DNA from: Paenibacillus macerans
GTDB lineage: Bacteria > Bacillota > Bacilli > Paenibacillales > Paenibacillaceae
DNA length: 64,000 bases
Direction: 5' to 3'
NCBI RefSeq assembly: GCF_023715465.1
Contig: NZ_JAMBOE010000018.1
Location: forward strand, 53,160 to 117,159
A program made the translations under genes and the position numbers. Below the pieces are notes generated by a model. That model had not been told where the DNA came from and made no database searches. It saw only the letters and a program-made list of their open reading frames with translations. Shown in pieces: positions 42,001 through 49,948 of this stretch (positions are counted from its first letter, which is position 1; every line of letters begins with the position of its first letter).

Positions 42001-42019
42001 ATGATAATGATTCTCAGTT
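42001..42019. promoter_or_regulatory. Fur-like box upstream of the heme monooxygenase
   Basis: TGATAATGATTCTCA matches the 7-1-7 Fur motif TGATAATNATTATCA with one mismatch, about 50 bp before the minus-strand start. Confidence 0.65.
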
Positions 42020-42066
42020 AATATACCATGTTCCGCTCCAGTTCACAAACGCTGCAAAATTCTCCA

Positions 42067-42094
42067 TTGTCAAAATGGATTCCTATGCTATCAT
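42067..42094 (+). promoter_or_regulatory. Candidate promoter of the ArsR-SulP unit
   Basis: TTGTCA (42067-42072), a 16-bp spacer and TATCAT (42089-42094). A palindrome TGAATATTCA (42121-42130) between it and the gene may be the ArsR operator. Confidence 0.45.
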
Positions 42095-42151
42095 AGTAAA
42101 TATGCAAAGATTCAGAGATATGAATATTCAAAATTTAAGGAGTTTATTTCG

Positions 42152-42478
42152 ATGGACGTGAACCTGCAGCAGTTTAAAGCCGAATTTTTCAAAGCTCTCG
42201 CCCATCCGATGCGAATCCGTATTTTGGAGGTGCTGAGCGAAGGCGAACGGAACGTCAATGAACTGCAAACGATACTCGGTTCGGAAGGCTCCGCCGTGTC
42301 ACAGCAATTAGCCGTTTTGCGCGCCAAAAATCTGGTCAACACGGTCAAGGAAGGCACGACGGTCATTTATTCCCTGCGCGATCCGCTGATTAAGGATTTG
42401 CTCGCGGTCGCCCGGCAAATTTTCGATAACCATTTGGTGGAATCGATCTCCTTGCTGAAAGGAATCCGCAAACAATAA
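42152..42478 (+). CDS. ArsR family transcriptional regulator
   Basis: 108-residue winged-helix repressor. It starts with FFKALAHPMRIRILEVLSEG and has the recognition helix around SAVSQQLAVLRAKNLV. It lacks the CxC motif of metal-sensing ArsR members, so it probably senses another signal. It precedes the SulP transporter gene and is separated from it by a terminator, so the transporter may depend on read-through. ArsR-SulP pairs are common in Firmicutes. Confidence 0.92.
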   Translation: MDVNLQQFKAEFFKALAHPMRIRILEVLSEGERNVNELQTILGSEGSAVSQQLAVLRAKNLVNTVKEGTTVIYSLRDPLIKDLLAVARQIFDNHLVESISLLKGIRKQ

Positions 42479-42500
42479 TAATACGGCCCCATGCAAGTTT

Positions 42501-42529
42501 CCCCGCCGGACCGCGGGGGATCTTTTTTG
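42501..42529 (+). terminator. Terminator between arsR and sulP
   Basis: CCCCGC-CGGACC-GCGGGG stem followed by six T residues. Its position excludes a sulP start upstream of about 42530. Confidence 0.8.
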
Positions 42530-42591
42530 TGTCCGGGAATGCGCGGGCTTGGGGGCAACAGAAATATAATCAGAAAAAGAAGGGTTATAGG

Positions 42592-44400
42592 ATGAAGTGG
42601 ACAGGACGTTTTAAAAATTACGGGATGGCGGCTTTGCGCAAAGATTTGATCTCGGGGTGCATCGTTGGCATTGTGGCGATCCCGCTGGGCATGGCGTTTG
42701 CCATCGCTTCGGGAGTGAAGCCGGAATACGGCCTTTACACCACGATAGTAGCGGGGATTCTGATCTCTTTGCTCGGAGGTTCCCGGTTTCAAATCGGCGG
42801 ACCGACGGGAGCGTTTATCCCGATTTTGCTGGCGATTGTCATGCAATACGGTTACGAGAACCTGCTGATCGCTGGCTTTCTCGCCGGCATTTTTCTCGTG
42901 TTGATGGGGCTGCTGCGGCTCGGTGCGCTGATCAAATTCATTCCGCGGCCGGTGACGATCGGGTTTACGGCCGGCATCGCGGTGACGATTTTTAGCGGTC
43001 AGATCGGAAACTTCCTCGGACTTCGCGGGGTGGAGCGGCATGAATTTTTCTATGAAAATATGAAAGAGATCGTCCTGCGGCTGCATAGCTTAAATATCTA
43101 CAGCGTGCTGACGGCCGGCATCTGCCTCGCCGCCCTGCTGTTTACGCCCAAATATTTGCCGAAGGTGCCGGGTTCACTCGTCGGCATCATCGTATCCACG
43201 CTGGCGGCGGCCTGGCTGTTCCCCGGCAAGGTGACGACGATCGGCTCCGCATACGGCGCCATTCCCGGCGGTTTGCCGGGCCTTCACCCGATATCGCTCA
43301 CCTGGGACAGCATCCGGCCGATGCTGCAGCCGGCCTTGATCATCGCCCTGCTCGGCAGCATCGAATCGCTGCTCTCGGCCGTGGTCGCCGACGGCATGAC
43401 CGGGACCCGCCACAACAGCAATCGCGAGCTGATCGGGCAGGGCATCGCCAACATCGCCGCGCCGCTGTTCGGCGGCATACCGGCAACGGGGGCGATCGCG
43501 CGCACGGCGACAAACATCAAAAACGGGGCGGTTTCCCCTTTTTCCGGGGTCATTCACGGCGTGGTCGTTCTGCTGATCGTCGCCTTGTTCGCCCCTTACG
43601 CCTCCAATATTCCGCTCGCCAGCATGGCGCCGATCCTGATGCTGGTGGCGTGGAACATGAGCGAGCGCAAAGCGTTTGCTCATATGCTCAAAACGCGGAC
43701 CGGAGACTCCCTCGTCCTGCTCGTCACCTTCTTGCTGACGGTGTTCACGACGCTGACGACAGCCGTCGAGGTCGGCTTGATCCTCGCAGTCGTGCTGTTC
43801 GTCAAAAGAATGAGCGAACTGCTGACCGTGGACAAAGTGCTGCCTGATCCTTCCTCCGCCAACGCAAAGGTCAAAGCGCATGTGGTAACGGAGGATCACG
43901 ACTGCCCGCAGGTGTCCATATTTACCGTGGACGGGCCGTTGTTTTTTGGCGCATCGCAGGCGTTTGACCGCTTCGCTTCGCAAATCGAAGGCGGTTTGCA
44001 ACGGGTTGTGCTGATTCGGATGGGCAAGGTGCCGTTTATGGATACGACCGGCGAAGCCAACTTCGCAAGCCTGGTCAAACAGCTTCACAATGCGGAAATC
44101 ACGGTGCTCGTCTCCGGCCTGCGTTCCCAGCCGCGCAAGCTGCTGGCCAAAACCGGATGTTTGTATAGGATCGGGGAAGAGCACTTTTTTGAAAATACTG
44201 GGGATGCGTTGAATTACGCGCTTGGCCAAATCAACAACGACAAGTGCCGTGGTTGCAAGCATTTCGCTTTCCGGGAATGCGCTGGGCTGTGCGGGGCGGC
44301 GGAAGGCGCGGGGTCCGAGGCCATGCCGCCGGCAGCTTCGCGTCACGTACTGCCGGAACGGCCGGGAGCGCTTGTCCGGGAAGGCAAAGCTACGGTTTAG
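42592..44400 (+). CDS. SulP/SLC26 family anion transporter with STAS domain
   Basis: 602 residues. The N-terminal 400 carry ten or more helices with the SulP motif GIVAIPLGMAFAIASGVKPEYGLY cut across residues about 27-50 and GGPTGAFIPI. A STAS domain covers about 415-530 (VSIFTVDGPLFFGASQAFD). An unusual Cys-rich tail follows (CRGCKHFAFRECAGLC), possibly a metal site. The substrate may be sulfate, bicarbonate or another anion. ATG 42592 follows GAAGGG. Confidence 0.92.
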   Translation: MKWTGRFKNYGMAALRKDLISGCIVGIVAIPLGMAFAIASGVKPEYGLYTTIVAGILISLLGGSRFQIGGPTGAFIPILLAIVMQYGYENLLIAGFLAGIFLVLMGLLRLGALIKFIPRPVTIGFTAGIAVTIFSGQIGNFLGLRGVERHEFFYENMKEIVLRLHSLNIYSVLTAGICLAALLFTPKYLPKVPGSLVGIIVSTLAAAWLFPGKVTTIGSAYGAIPGGLPGLHPISLTWDSIRPMLQPALIIALLGSIESLLSAVVADGMTGTRHNSNRELIGQGIANIAAPLFGGIPATGAIARTATNIKNGAVSPFSGVIHGVVVLLIVALFAPYASNIPLASMAPILMLVAWNMSERKAFAHMLKTRTGDSLVLLVTFLLTVFTTLTTAVEVGLILAVVLFVKRMSELLTVDKVLPDPSSANAKVKAHVVTEDHDCPQVSIFTVDGPLFFGASQAFDRFASQIEGGLQRVVLIRMGKVPFMDTTGEANFASLVKQLHNAEITVLVSGLRSQPRKLLAKTGCLYRIGEEHFFENTGDALNYALGQINNDKCRGCKHFAFRECAGLCGAAEGAGSEAMPPAASRHVLPERPGALVREGKATV

Positions 44401-44432
44401 GCGGGCTGTTTGTCCGCTCCGCGCCCGGAATA

Positions 44433-45653
44433 CTAGCGCGTAAGCACAACTTCGTCCAGTTTGTTGCCGTCTGCGTCATAAGCTTCGTAGCGGAGCGAAC
44501 GCTCGCTGACGGTGATGCCGGCGAACATTTGTTTATCATTTTGAAAATGAACCGCATGATAAAATTTATCCTTCTTTACCTTGTTAAATTTGGGGCCGAC
44601 GGTGTTGGTCACGACATACACGGTCCCTTCCCCTGCGGGGACGATTTCCCCGTCCCGCAAAGGATAGGACCTGGAGTATTCGTGGTTATGTCCCTGCAGC
44701 ACCAAATCCACGCCATATTCGTCGAAGACCTTGATCCATTCCTCCGCTTTTTCGTACTGGTTGCCGCCGTAGGCCGGACGGTGCATCGCCACGATCGTCC
44801 ACGGCTTGCCGTTCTTTTGCAAATCGTCCCGCAGCCAGTCCGCCTGCCGCTTCAAATTCGACTCCGTGTCGAGCATCACAAAATGTGCGTAGCCGTAATC
44901 AAACGAATACGTCGTCCCTGGAGCCGATCCTTTCGCCCCGTTATCCGGCAAATTAAAGTGGGAGGTAAAACGCTCCGCTTCTCCTGCTATTTCATCGTGA
45001 TTGCCCGTCACCGGCAGCAGCGGAACCCGGTTCAGCCACTGGCCAGCTTGGCCAAAAAAAGCATCCCACCCTTGCTCATTCTCCGGTTCTTCCGTTAAAT
45101 CCCCATTATGCACAATAAAACGGGCGTCCGGGAAAACCGCAAAAGCTTTGTCCAGCGTCCGCCCCCACAGTTTGAAATCCGCTTCGGTTACGCCCTGTGA
45201 ATCCGCTACGTTGATAAATGAAAACGTCTCAGAATTCGCAGCCTCCGTGACAAATCCGGCCGGTTCGCTCCAGCCCCCGTCCCTCCCGCTGCCTAACCGG
45301 TACACATAGGCCGTCCCGGGGATGAGGCCAGTCGCCTCCGCTTTATGAACGCCTTGCCGCTTTCCGTTCCCGGTGACCATCTCCGCCGATTCCGCCGCGA
45401 AGTTGAGTATCCGCTCCCCTTCCCAGGAATCGGGCGGCTGCGTCCCTTCGGCAACCTGCACAATGCCCTGTAATCCCGGGGTTTCGGTGTACCAGGTAAA
45501 CGCCAGGGAATTGCGCGCATCCCCCTTGAATGTCAGGGCGACCGATTTCGGCTGCGCGGCCTGATGCCGCTCTATTTTTTGCAAACCGAAAATTGCCGCC
45601 GCCAGCAGTAAACCCACGATAACAATCCACACCATATCTCTACGACCTCTCAT
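44433..45653 (-). CDS. Membrane-anchored purple-acid-phosphatase-like metallophosphoesterase
   Basis: 406 residues. An N-terminal hydrophobic anchor (VWIVIVGLLLAAAIFGL) exports it. A fibronectin-like N-terminal domain (SLAFTWYTETPG) precedes the catalytic domain with INVADSQG, HNGDLTE, GNHDE, AMHRP and GHNHEYSRS, the metal ligands of the family. ATG 45653 has GGAG 8 nt upstream; the open frame continues upstream to 45716 without a site. Divergent from the VTC-DUF4956-CotH operon, suggesting phosphate or polyphosphate metabolism. Confidence 0.88.
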   Translation of the reverse strand: MRGRRDMVWIVIVGLLLAAAIFGLQKIERHQAAQPKSVALTFKGDARNSLAFTWYTETPGLQGIVQVAEGTQPPDSWEGERILNFAAESAEMVTGNGKRQGVHKAEATGLIPGTAYVYRLGSGRDGGWSEPAGFVTEAANSETFSFINVADSQGVTEADFKLWGRTLDKAFAVFPDARFIVHNGDLTEEPENEQGWDAFFGQAGQWLNRVPLLPVTGNHDEIAGEAERFTSHFNLPDNGAKGSAPGTTYSFDYGYAHFVMLDTESNLKRQADWLRDDLQKNGKPWTIVAMHRPAYGGNQYEKAEEWIKVFDEYGVDLVLQGHNHEYSRSYPLRDGEIVPAGEGTVYVVTNTVGPKFNKVKKDKFYHAVHFQNDKQMFAGITVSERSLRYEAYDADGNKLDEVVLTR

Positions 45654-45851
45654 GCAAATGACTCCTTCCGATTCTCCTAAAGATAAAGCCCCTCCTTCGC
45701 CACTGTCAAGAATCAAATTCCCTAATTTTTACATTTATTAACGCTTTGTAAAAACATTCAGTTGATTTTCAGGTTTCCTTAAGTCAATTATCAGTCAGCG
45801 CTGGTAGGATAAGTCAAGTAACAAGCATCACATGAAAACGAGGTGCAATTT

Positions 45852-46565
45852 ATGAAGCAAAAGCTGAAATTCCGCCACGAACTAAAATTCATGATCAACC
45901 GCCACCAATATTTTGTGATTCGCCAAAGGTTAAGGGGCTTGGCGCAGCATGACGAGCATGCGGGCAAAAACGGCGAATACCATATTCGCAGCCTCTATTT
46001 TGACGATATTGACAATTCGGCGCTTCACGAGAAATTGGGCGGCGTCCATGGCCGGCGCAAATACCGGATCCGCATCTACAATGGCCGGGACAACCTGATT
46101 CATTTCGAGAAAAAAATCAAGCAAGGCGACTACATCGCCAAAGTAAAGGAACCTTTAACCCGGGAGATGTACGACGAGATCATGGCCGGCCGGATCGAGG
46201 CGCTCCACATCCCCGATAAACCGCTGCTGATGGAGCTGTATCATGAAATGAAGGATCGTCTCCTCGCCCCCAAGGTCATCGTCGATTACGTGCGCGAACC
46301 GTTCGTCTGCCAAACCGGCAACGTGCGGATCACGTTTGACAAGGAACTCAGGACAGGCCTGAGCGCCGTTGATATTTTTGACACCGACCTGCGGGCCATT
46401 CCGGCAATTGACGACAATTTGATTATCCTCGAGGTGAAATACGACGAGTACATCCCGGAATACCTCCGGGCGGCCCTGCAGCTGGAAGGGCTGCGTCAGC
46501 AGTCGGCGTCCAAGTACGTCATTTGCCGCAAATATTCGAAAACCAACGCATGGGAGGATTATTGA
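45852..46565 (+). CDS. VTC domain protein (putative polyphosphate polymerase)
   Basis: 237 residues. The VTC tunnel fold is indicated by alternating basic motifs: FRHELKFMINRHQY, YHIRSLYFDD, KYRIRIYNG, HFEKKIKQGDYIAK, VDYVREPF and ILEVKYDEY. The eukaryotic Vtc4 family makes polyphosphate from ATP; bacterial members are assumed to do likewise. ATG 45852 has GAGGTG six nt upstream. It is the first gene of a three-gene unit; the next starts 3 nt after its stop. Confidence 0.88.
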   Translation: MKQKLKFRHELKFMINRHQYFVIRQRLRGLAQHDEHAGKNGEYHIRSLYFDDIDNSALHEKLGGVHGRRKYRIRIYNGRDNLIHFEKKIKQGDYIAKVKEPLTREMYDEIMAGRIEALHIPDKPLLMELYHEMKDRLLAPKVIVDYVREPFVCQTGNVRITFDKELRTGLSAVDIFDTDLRAIPAIDDNLIILEVKYDEYIPEYLRAALQLEGLRQQSASKYVICRKYSKTNAWEDY

Positions 46566-46568
46566 TTT

Positions 46569-47270
46569 ATGAATACGACAAACAATACGGGAACAACCAA
46601 TTTTAGCGACATCATTAAAAATTCGATTTTGGACAATTTCGCTTCAGACATCAGCATCTCCAAAATCATCATTACGCTGGGCGTTTCATTCCTGATCGGC
46701 TTGTTCATTTACATTTTGTACAGGCGGGTATTCAGCGGGGTGCTGTACTCGAAAAGCTTTAACATCTCGCTCATCGGCATGACGATGGTGACCGCGATGG
46801 TGATCATCGCCGTCAACTCTAACCTGGTACTGTCTCTCGGGATGGTCGGCGCGCTGTCGATCGTTCGTTTCAGAACCCCGATCAAGGACCCGACCGATCT
46901 GATTTTCCTGTTCTGGGCCGCTGCAGCCGGGATCGTCGCCGGGGCCGGATTTTACACGCTGGCCGCGCTCGGTTCGGCAATCGTCGGCTTGATCCTGTTC
47001 CTGTTTATCAAGAGCAGTTCGCTGGAAACGCCGTATTTGCTGGTGGTCAATTGCGAAAACGACGAAAGCGAGCAGCTCCTTCATACACAGATGGGCAATC
47101 TGGTGAAGCGGTATAATGTGAAGCAAAAAACAGTGACTCCCGGCAACATCGAAATGACGCTGGAGGTGCGCCTGCGCGACCAGGAAGGGAAGTTCGTCAA
47201 CCGGATTTCCGAGCTTGGCGGGGTCAAAAATGCCGTCTTAATCAGCTATAACGGCGACTACGTGGCGTAG
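46569..47270 (+). CDS. DUF4956 membrane protein
   Basis: 233 residues with about four membrane segments (47-70-type helix IIITLGVSFLIGLFIYIL, then MTMVTAMVIIAVNSNLVL, LIFLFWAAAAGIVAGAGF and AIVGLILFLFI) and a C-terminal ferredoxin-like soluble domain. The motif LGMVGALSIVRFRTPIKDP is characteristic of DUF4956. It is regularly found between VTC and CotH genes, suggesting it helps position or channel polymer at the membrane. That role is inference. Confidence 0.9.
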   Translation: MNTTNNTGTTNFSDIIKNSILDNFASDISISKIIITLGVSFLIGLFIYILYRRVFSGVLYSKSFNISLIGMTMVTAMVIIAVNSNLVLSLGMVGALSIVRFRTPIKDPTDLIFLFWAAAAGIVAGAGFYTLAALGSAIVGLILFLFIKSSSLETPYLLVVNCENDESEQLLHTQMGNLVKRYNVKQKTVTPGNIEMTLEVRLRDQEGKFVNRISELGGVKNAVLISYNGDYVA

Positions 47271-47291
47271 GCGGAAAGCGAGGTGAAGAAG

Positions 47292-49532
47292 ATGAAGCGC
47301 AAAGGGACCCGGCTTCTGGCCTGGATCGGCGCCGCACTTCTGTTCTTCGGCTTGATCGCGGGCGAGGCTGTTTATAACGCCGGTGTATTCGCGAGCGGTT
47401 CCGGCGGTCAAGCCGACGGCGGGAAAACGGCGGTCTCGGAGGTCTCGGCGGAGGAGCAGAAGCTGGATGAAGAAGTGTTTCCGAAAGATAAGGTTGTCGA
47501 TGTGAAGATCACGATCGATGAGGACGATTTTCAGGATATGCTGGACAACGCCAGCGCCGAAGAGTTCAAGACGGCTTCCGTCGACTACAACGGGCTGCAT
47601 TTCGATAACGTCGGCATCCGCACCAAAGGCAATCTTAGCTTGCGCAGCGTCGTGCAAATGGACGATTCCGACCGCTACAGCTTTAAGCTTTCTTTTGACG
47701 AATATGTCAATCAAACGCTGGACGGCATTCAAAAAATCAATCTGAACAACAACTACAGCGACGCTTCTTATATGCGGGAGTTCCTGACCTATGAGCTGGC
47801 CGAGGAGATGGGGCTGCCGATGCCGAAGCATTCGTTCGTGAACATCTATATCAACGGCAAGCTGTGGGGATTTTACCTGGCCGTGGAGCAGGTCGGCGAC
47901 GCATACCTTGAGCGGAATTTCGGGAATTCTTATGGCGCTCTGTATAAAGGGGTAATGACCGGCAGCGGCAGCGATCTGCTGTGGCTCGGCGACGATCCCG
48001 ATGCCTACACTGGGCTTGAGCGGAAGTCGAAAACGACGAATGGCGATATTCTGATCAAAATGCTGGATGAGCTGAACAACGGCACCGATTATGAAAAATA
48101 CATCGATGTGCAGGAAGCTTTGGGCTACATCGCGCTGAATGTGCTGACGAACAATATGGACAGCTACATCGGCGGCAACAAGCAAAACTATTACTTGTAC
48201 GAAGATGACGGCGTCTTCTCCGTTCTGCCTTGGGATTATAACATGGCGTTTGGTGGCATGGGCGGCGGTATGGGCGGTGGCATGGGCCGCCCTGGCGGCA
48301 GAGCGACCGGCGGGGATGGCGGTGCGAATACGCCGGCGGGCGCAGAGGGCGCGGCGGGCGGCAACACCGGAGGCACGGCTGCCGACGAGGGCGGCAAATC
48401 AGCCCAAGCAGGGGCTAGCGCTAGCCGGAGCAGAACCAGCCTGCTGATCGATGAGCCGACCCAAGGCGCCGTTTCCGAACGGCCCCTGGTAGCTAAGCTC
48501 CTTGCGGTGGATAAGTATAAGACCTATTACCATGAAATTCTCCAGCAGGCGGTGGACGGCTTTTTGGCCAACGAAGCATTTAGCCAGCGCGTAACGGCAC
48601 TGTCCAAAATGATTGCGCCATATGTCAAAGCCGATCCTACGGCGTTCTATACGTATGACGAATTCGAACAAGCCGTCCCGCAATTAATCGCCACAAACGC
48701 CAGTCAAGTAGAGAACATCTCGCAGCAACTGGACGGAACGATCCCCTCGTCCGGGGACGGCTCCGGCAGCGGCGGCGGCATGGGCGGTATGCCTATGGGT
48801 AACGGCGGCATGCCCGAGGCGGGCGGCAATCCCGACGCTGGCCAAAATGTGCCGGGCAACGGAAATGCGCAGAGTGACCAGCAGGGCAATCAGCAGGTCT
48901 ACCAGCAGGTCTATCAGCAGGGCGAAACCCAAAGCGGGCAAGTTGAGCAAAGCAAAACTGGCACATACGCGGCCGCTCTAACCGGCAACTACAGCTCTAA
49001 CGTTCAGAGCTGGCAAAGCGTAGAGCCCGTGGCAGCCGCAGCCAGCGCGCAGAGCGGGCAATCCGCCGATAACTCTACTCAAGATGCGCTGACGGATGGA
49101 CAACCGGCGCAAAGCGCTCAGGATGAAGCCCCGCAGCAAGGTAACGGCGCCGCCGGCAATCAGGGGCAAGACGGCCGGAACATGGGCGGAGACCGCGGGC
49201 AAGGTCAAGACGGTTTTTCCGAAGGTGGCGGCCCAGTGGACGGCGACGGTGACGGTCCGATGGGTGGCAGAGGCCTGATGGGCGATGGCGGTGGAGATCC
49301 AATGGGTGGCAGGGGCCTGATGGACGGTGGCAATGGTCCAATGGGTGGAAGAGGCCCGATGGGCGGTGACGGTAGAGGCCCCATGGGCGGCGAACCAGGC
49401 GGCTTTGGCCAAGGGGCCGGAAACGGAAACGAAGCCGCCAACCGCACCGAGGCGATCCTCACCGGTGTTTCTCTGCTGGTGCTAATCCTGTCCGCCACAT
49501 TTATCGCCTTCTACCGGAGAAAACGGCTATGA
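47292..49532 (+). CDS. CotH kinase family protein with long low-complexity tail
   Basis: 746 residues. An N-terminal signal/anchor is followed by the CotH kinase-like domain (about 55-430): RTKGNLSLRS, YSFKLSFDEYVNQTLDG, INLNNNYSDASYMRE, FYLAVEQVGDAYLERNF and NYYLYEDDGVFSVLPWDYNMAF. Two Gly/Met-rich inserts and a Gln-rich stretch follow, and the protein ends with a membrane helix and RRKRL. CotH phosphorylates spore coat proteins in Bacillus. ATG 47292 has GAGGTG six nt upstream. Here it is linked to polyphosphate genes and exposed outside the membrane. Confidence 0.88.
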   Translation: MKRKGTRLLAWIGAALLFFGLIAGEAVYNAGVFASGSGGQADGGKTAVSEVSAEEQKLDEEVFPKDKVVDVKITIDEDDFQDMLDNASAEEFKTASVDYNGLHFDNVGIRTKGNLSLRSVVQMDDSDRYSFKLSFDEYVNQTLDGIQKINLNNNYSDASYMREFLTYELAEEMGLPMPKHSFVNIYINGKLWGFYLAVEQVGDAYLERNFGNSYGALYKGVMTGSGSDLLWLGDDPDAYTGLERKSKTTNGDILIKMLDELNNGTDYEKYIDVQEALGYIALNVLTNNMDSYIGGNKQNYYLYEDDGVFSVLPWDYNMAFGGMGGGMGGGMGRPGGRATGGDGGANTPAGAEGAAGGNTGGTAADEGGKSAQAGASASRSRTSLLIDEPTQGAVSERPLVAKLLAVDKYKTYYHEILQQAVDGFLANEAFSQRVTALSKMIAPYVKADPTAFYTYDEFEQAVPQLIATNASQVENISQQLDGTIPSSGDGSGSGGGMGGMPMGNGGMPEAGGNPDAGQNVPGNGNAQSDQQGNQQVYQQVYQQGETQSGQVEQSKTGTYAAALTGNYSSNVQSWQSVEPVAAAASAQSGQSADNSTQDALTDGQPAQSAQDEAPQQGNGAAGNQGQDGRNMGGDRGQGQDGFSEGGGPVDGDGDGPMGGRGLMGDGGGDPMGGRGLMDGGNGPMGGRGPMGGDGRGPMGGEPGGFGQGAGNGNEAANRTEAILTGVSLLVLILSATFIAFYRRKRL

Positions 49533-49596
49533 GAAAACGTCAGCCAACGTAGCAACTTAAAGAAAATCGGCACGGGCTAACCCACGCCATAAAGTT

Positions 49597-49641
49597 AAAA
49601 GGCAGCCTTTATCCTGATCATTCAGGTAGGGTTGCCTTTTT
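49597..49641 (+). terminator. Terminator of the VTC-DUF4956-CotH operon
   Basis: AAAAGGCAGCC pairs with GGTTGCCTTTTT around an inner CCTGA/TCAGG stem, followed by T residues. Confidence 0.75.
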
Positions 49642-49686
49642 CACGCGTTAGATTGCAGGCGTTAGGGTCGCAGCATTCGCACTCAT

Positions 49687-49868
49687 ATTGGAATAAATCC
49701 AACAGATTGCCGGAAATCGAACAATATCGGAAGCTCTCATTGGAAAATATCCAATAGAATTCGCTCAAAGCGCCCGTTTACCACCTAGCCGAACCCATCT
49801 ATTGGATAATATCCAATCAAGCTACTGTATTTGCCATTTTATTTCCAATTCTATTGGATATATCCAAT
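49687..49868. repeat. Tetrad repeat element, family D
   Basis: Four near-palindromes of type ATTGGA-N4-5-TCCAAT start at 49687, 49739, 49801 and 49853, with intervals of 52, 62 and 52 nt. The span is 182 bp. It lies between convergent CotH and response-regulator genes; nothing else is seen in this gap apart from the CotH terminator. Confidence 0.75.
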
Positions 49869-49948
49869 GACAATGCCGATATCCAGCTTCAGGCGCTATG
49901 TTCCTCTCCCATGCCTTTACGCACTATTCCCCAAATCCCCTTAGGCCC

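Noticed and set aside
45717..45842. PhoP boxes between the phosphoesterase and VTC genes
   Set aside because: TTTACA and TTAACG words are present but spacing does not fit the 11-bp Pho box period well enough.
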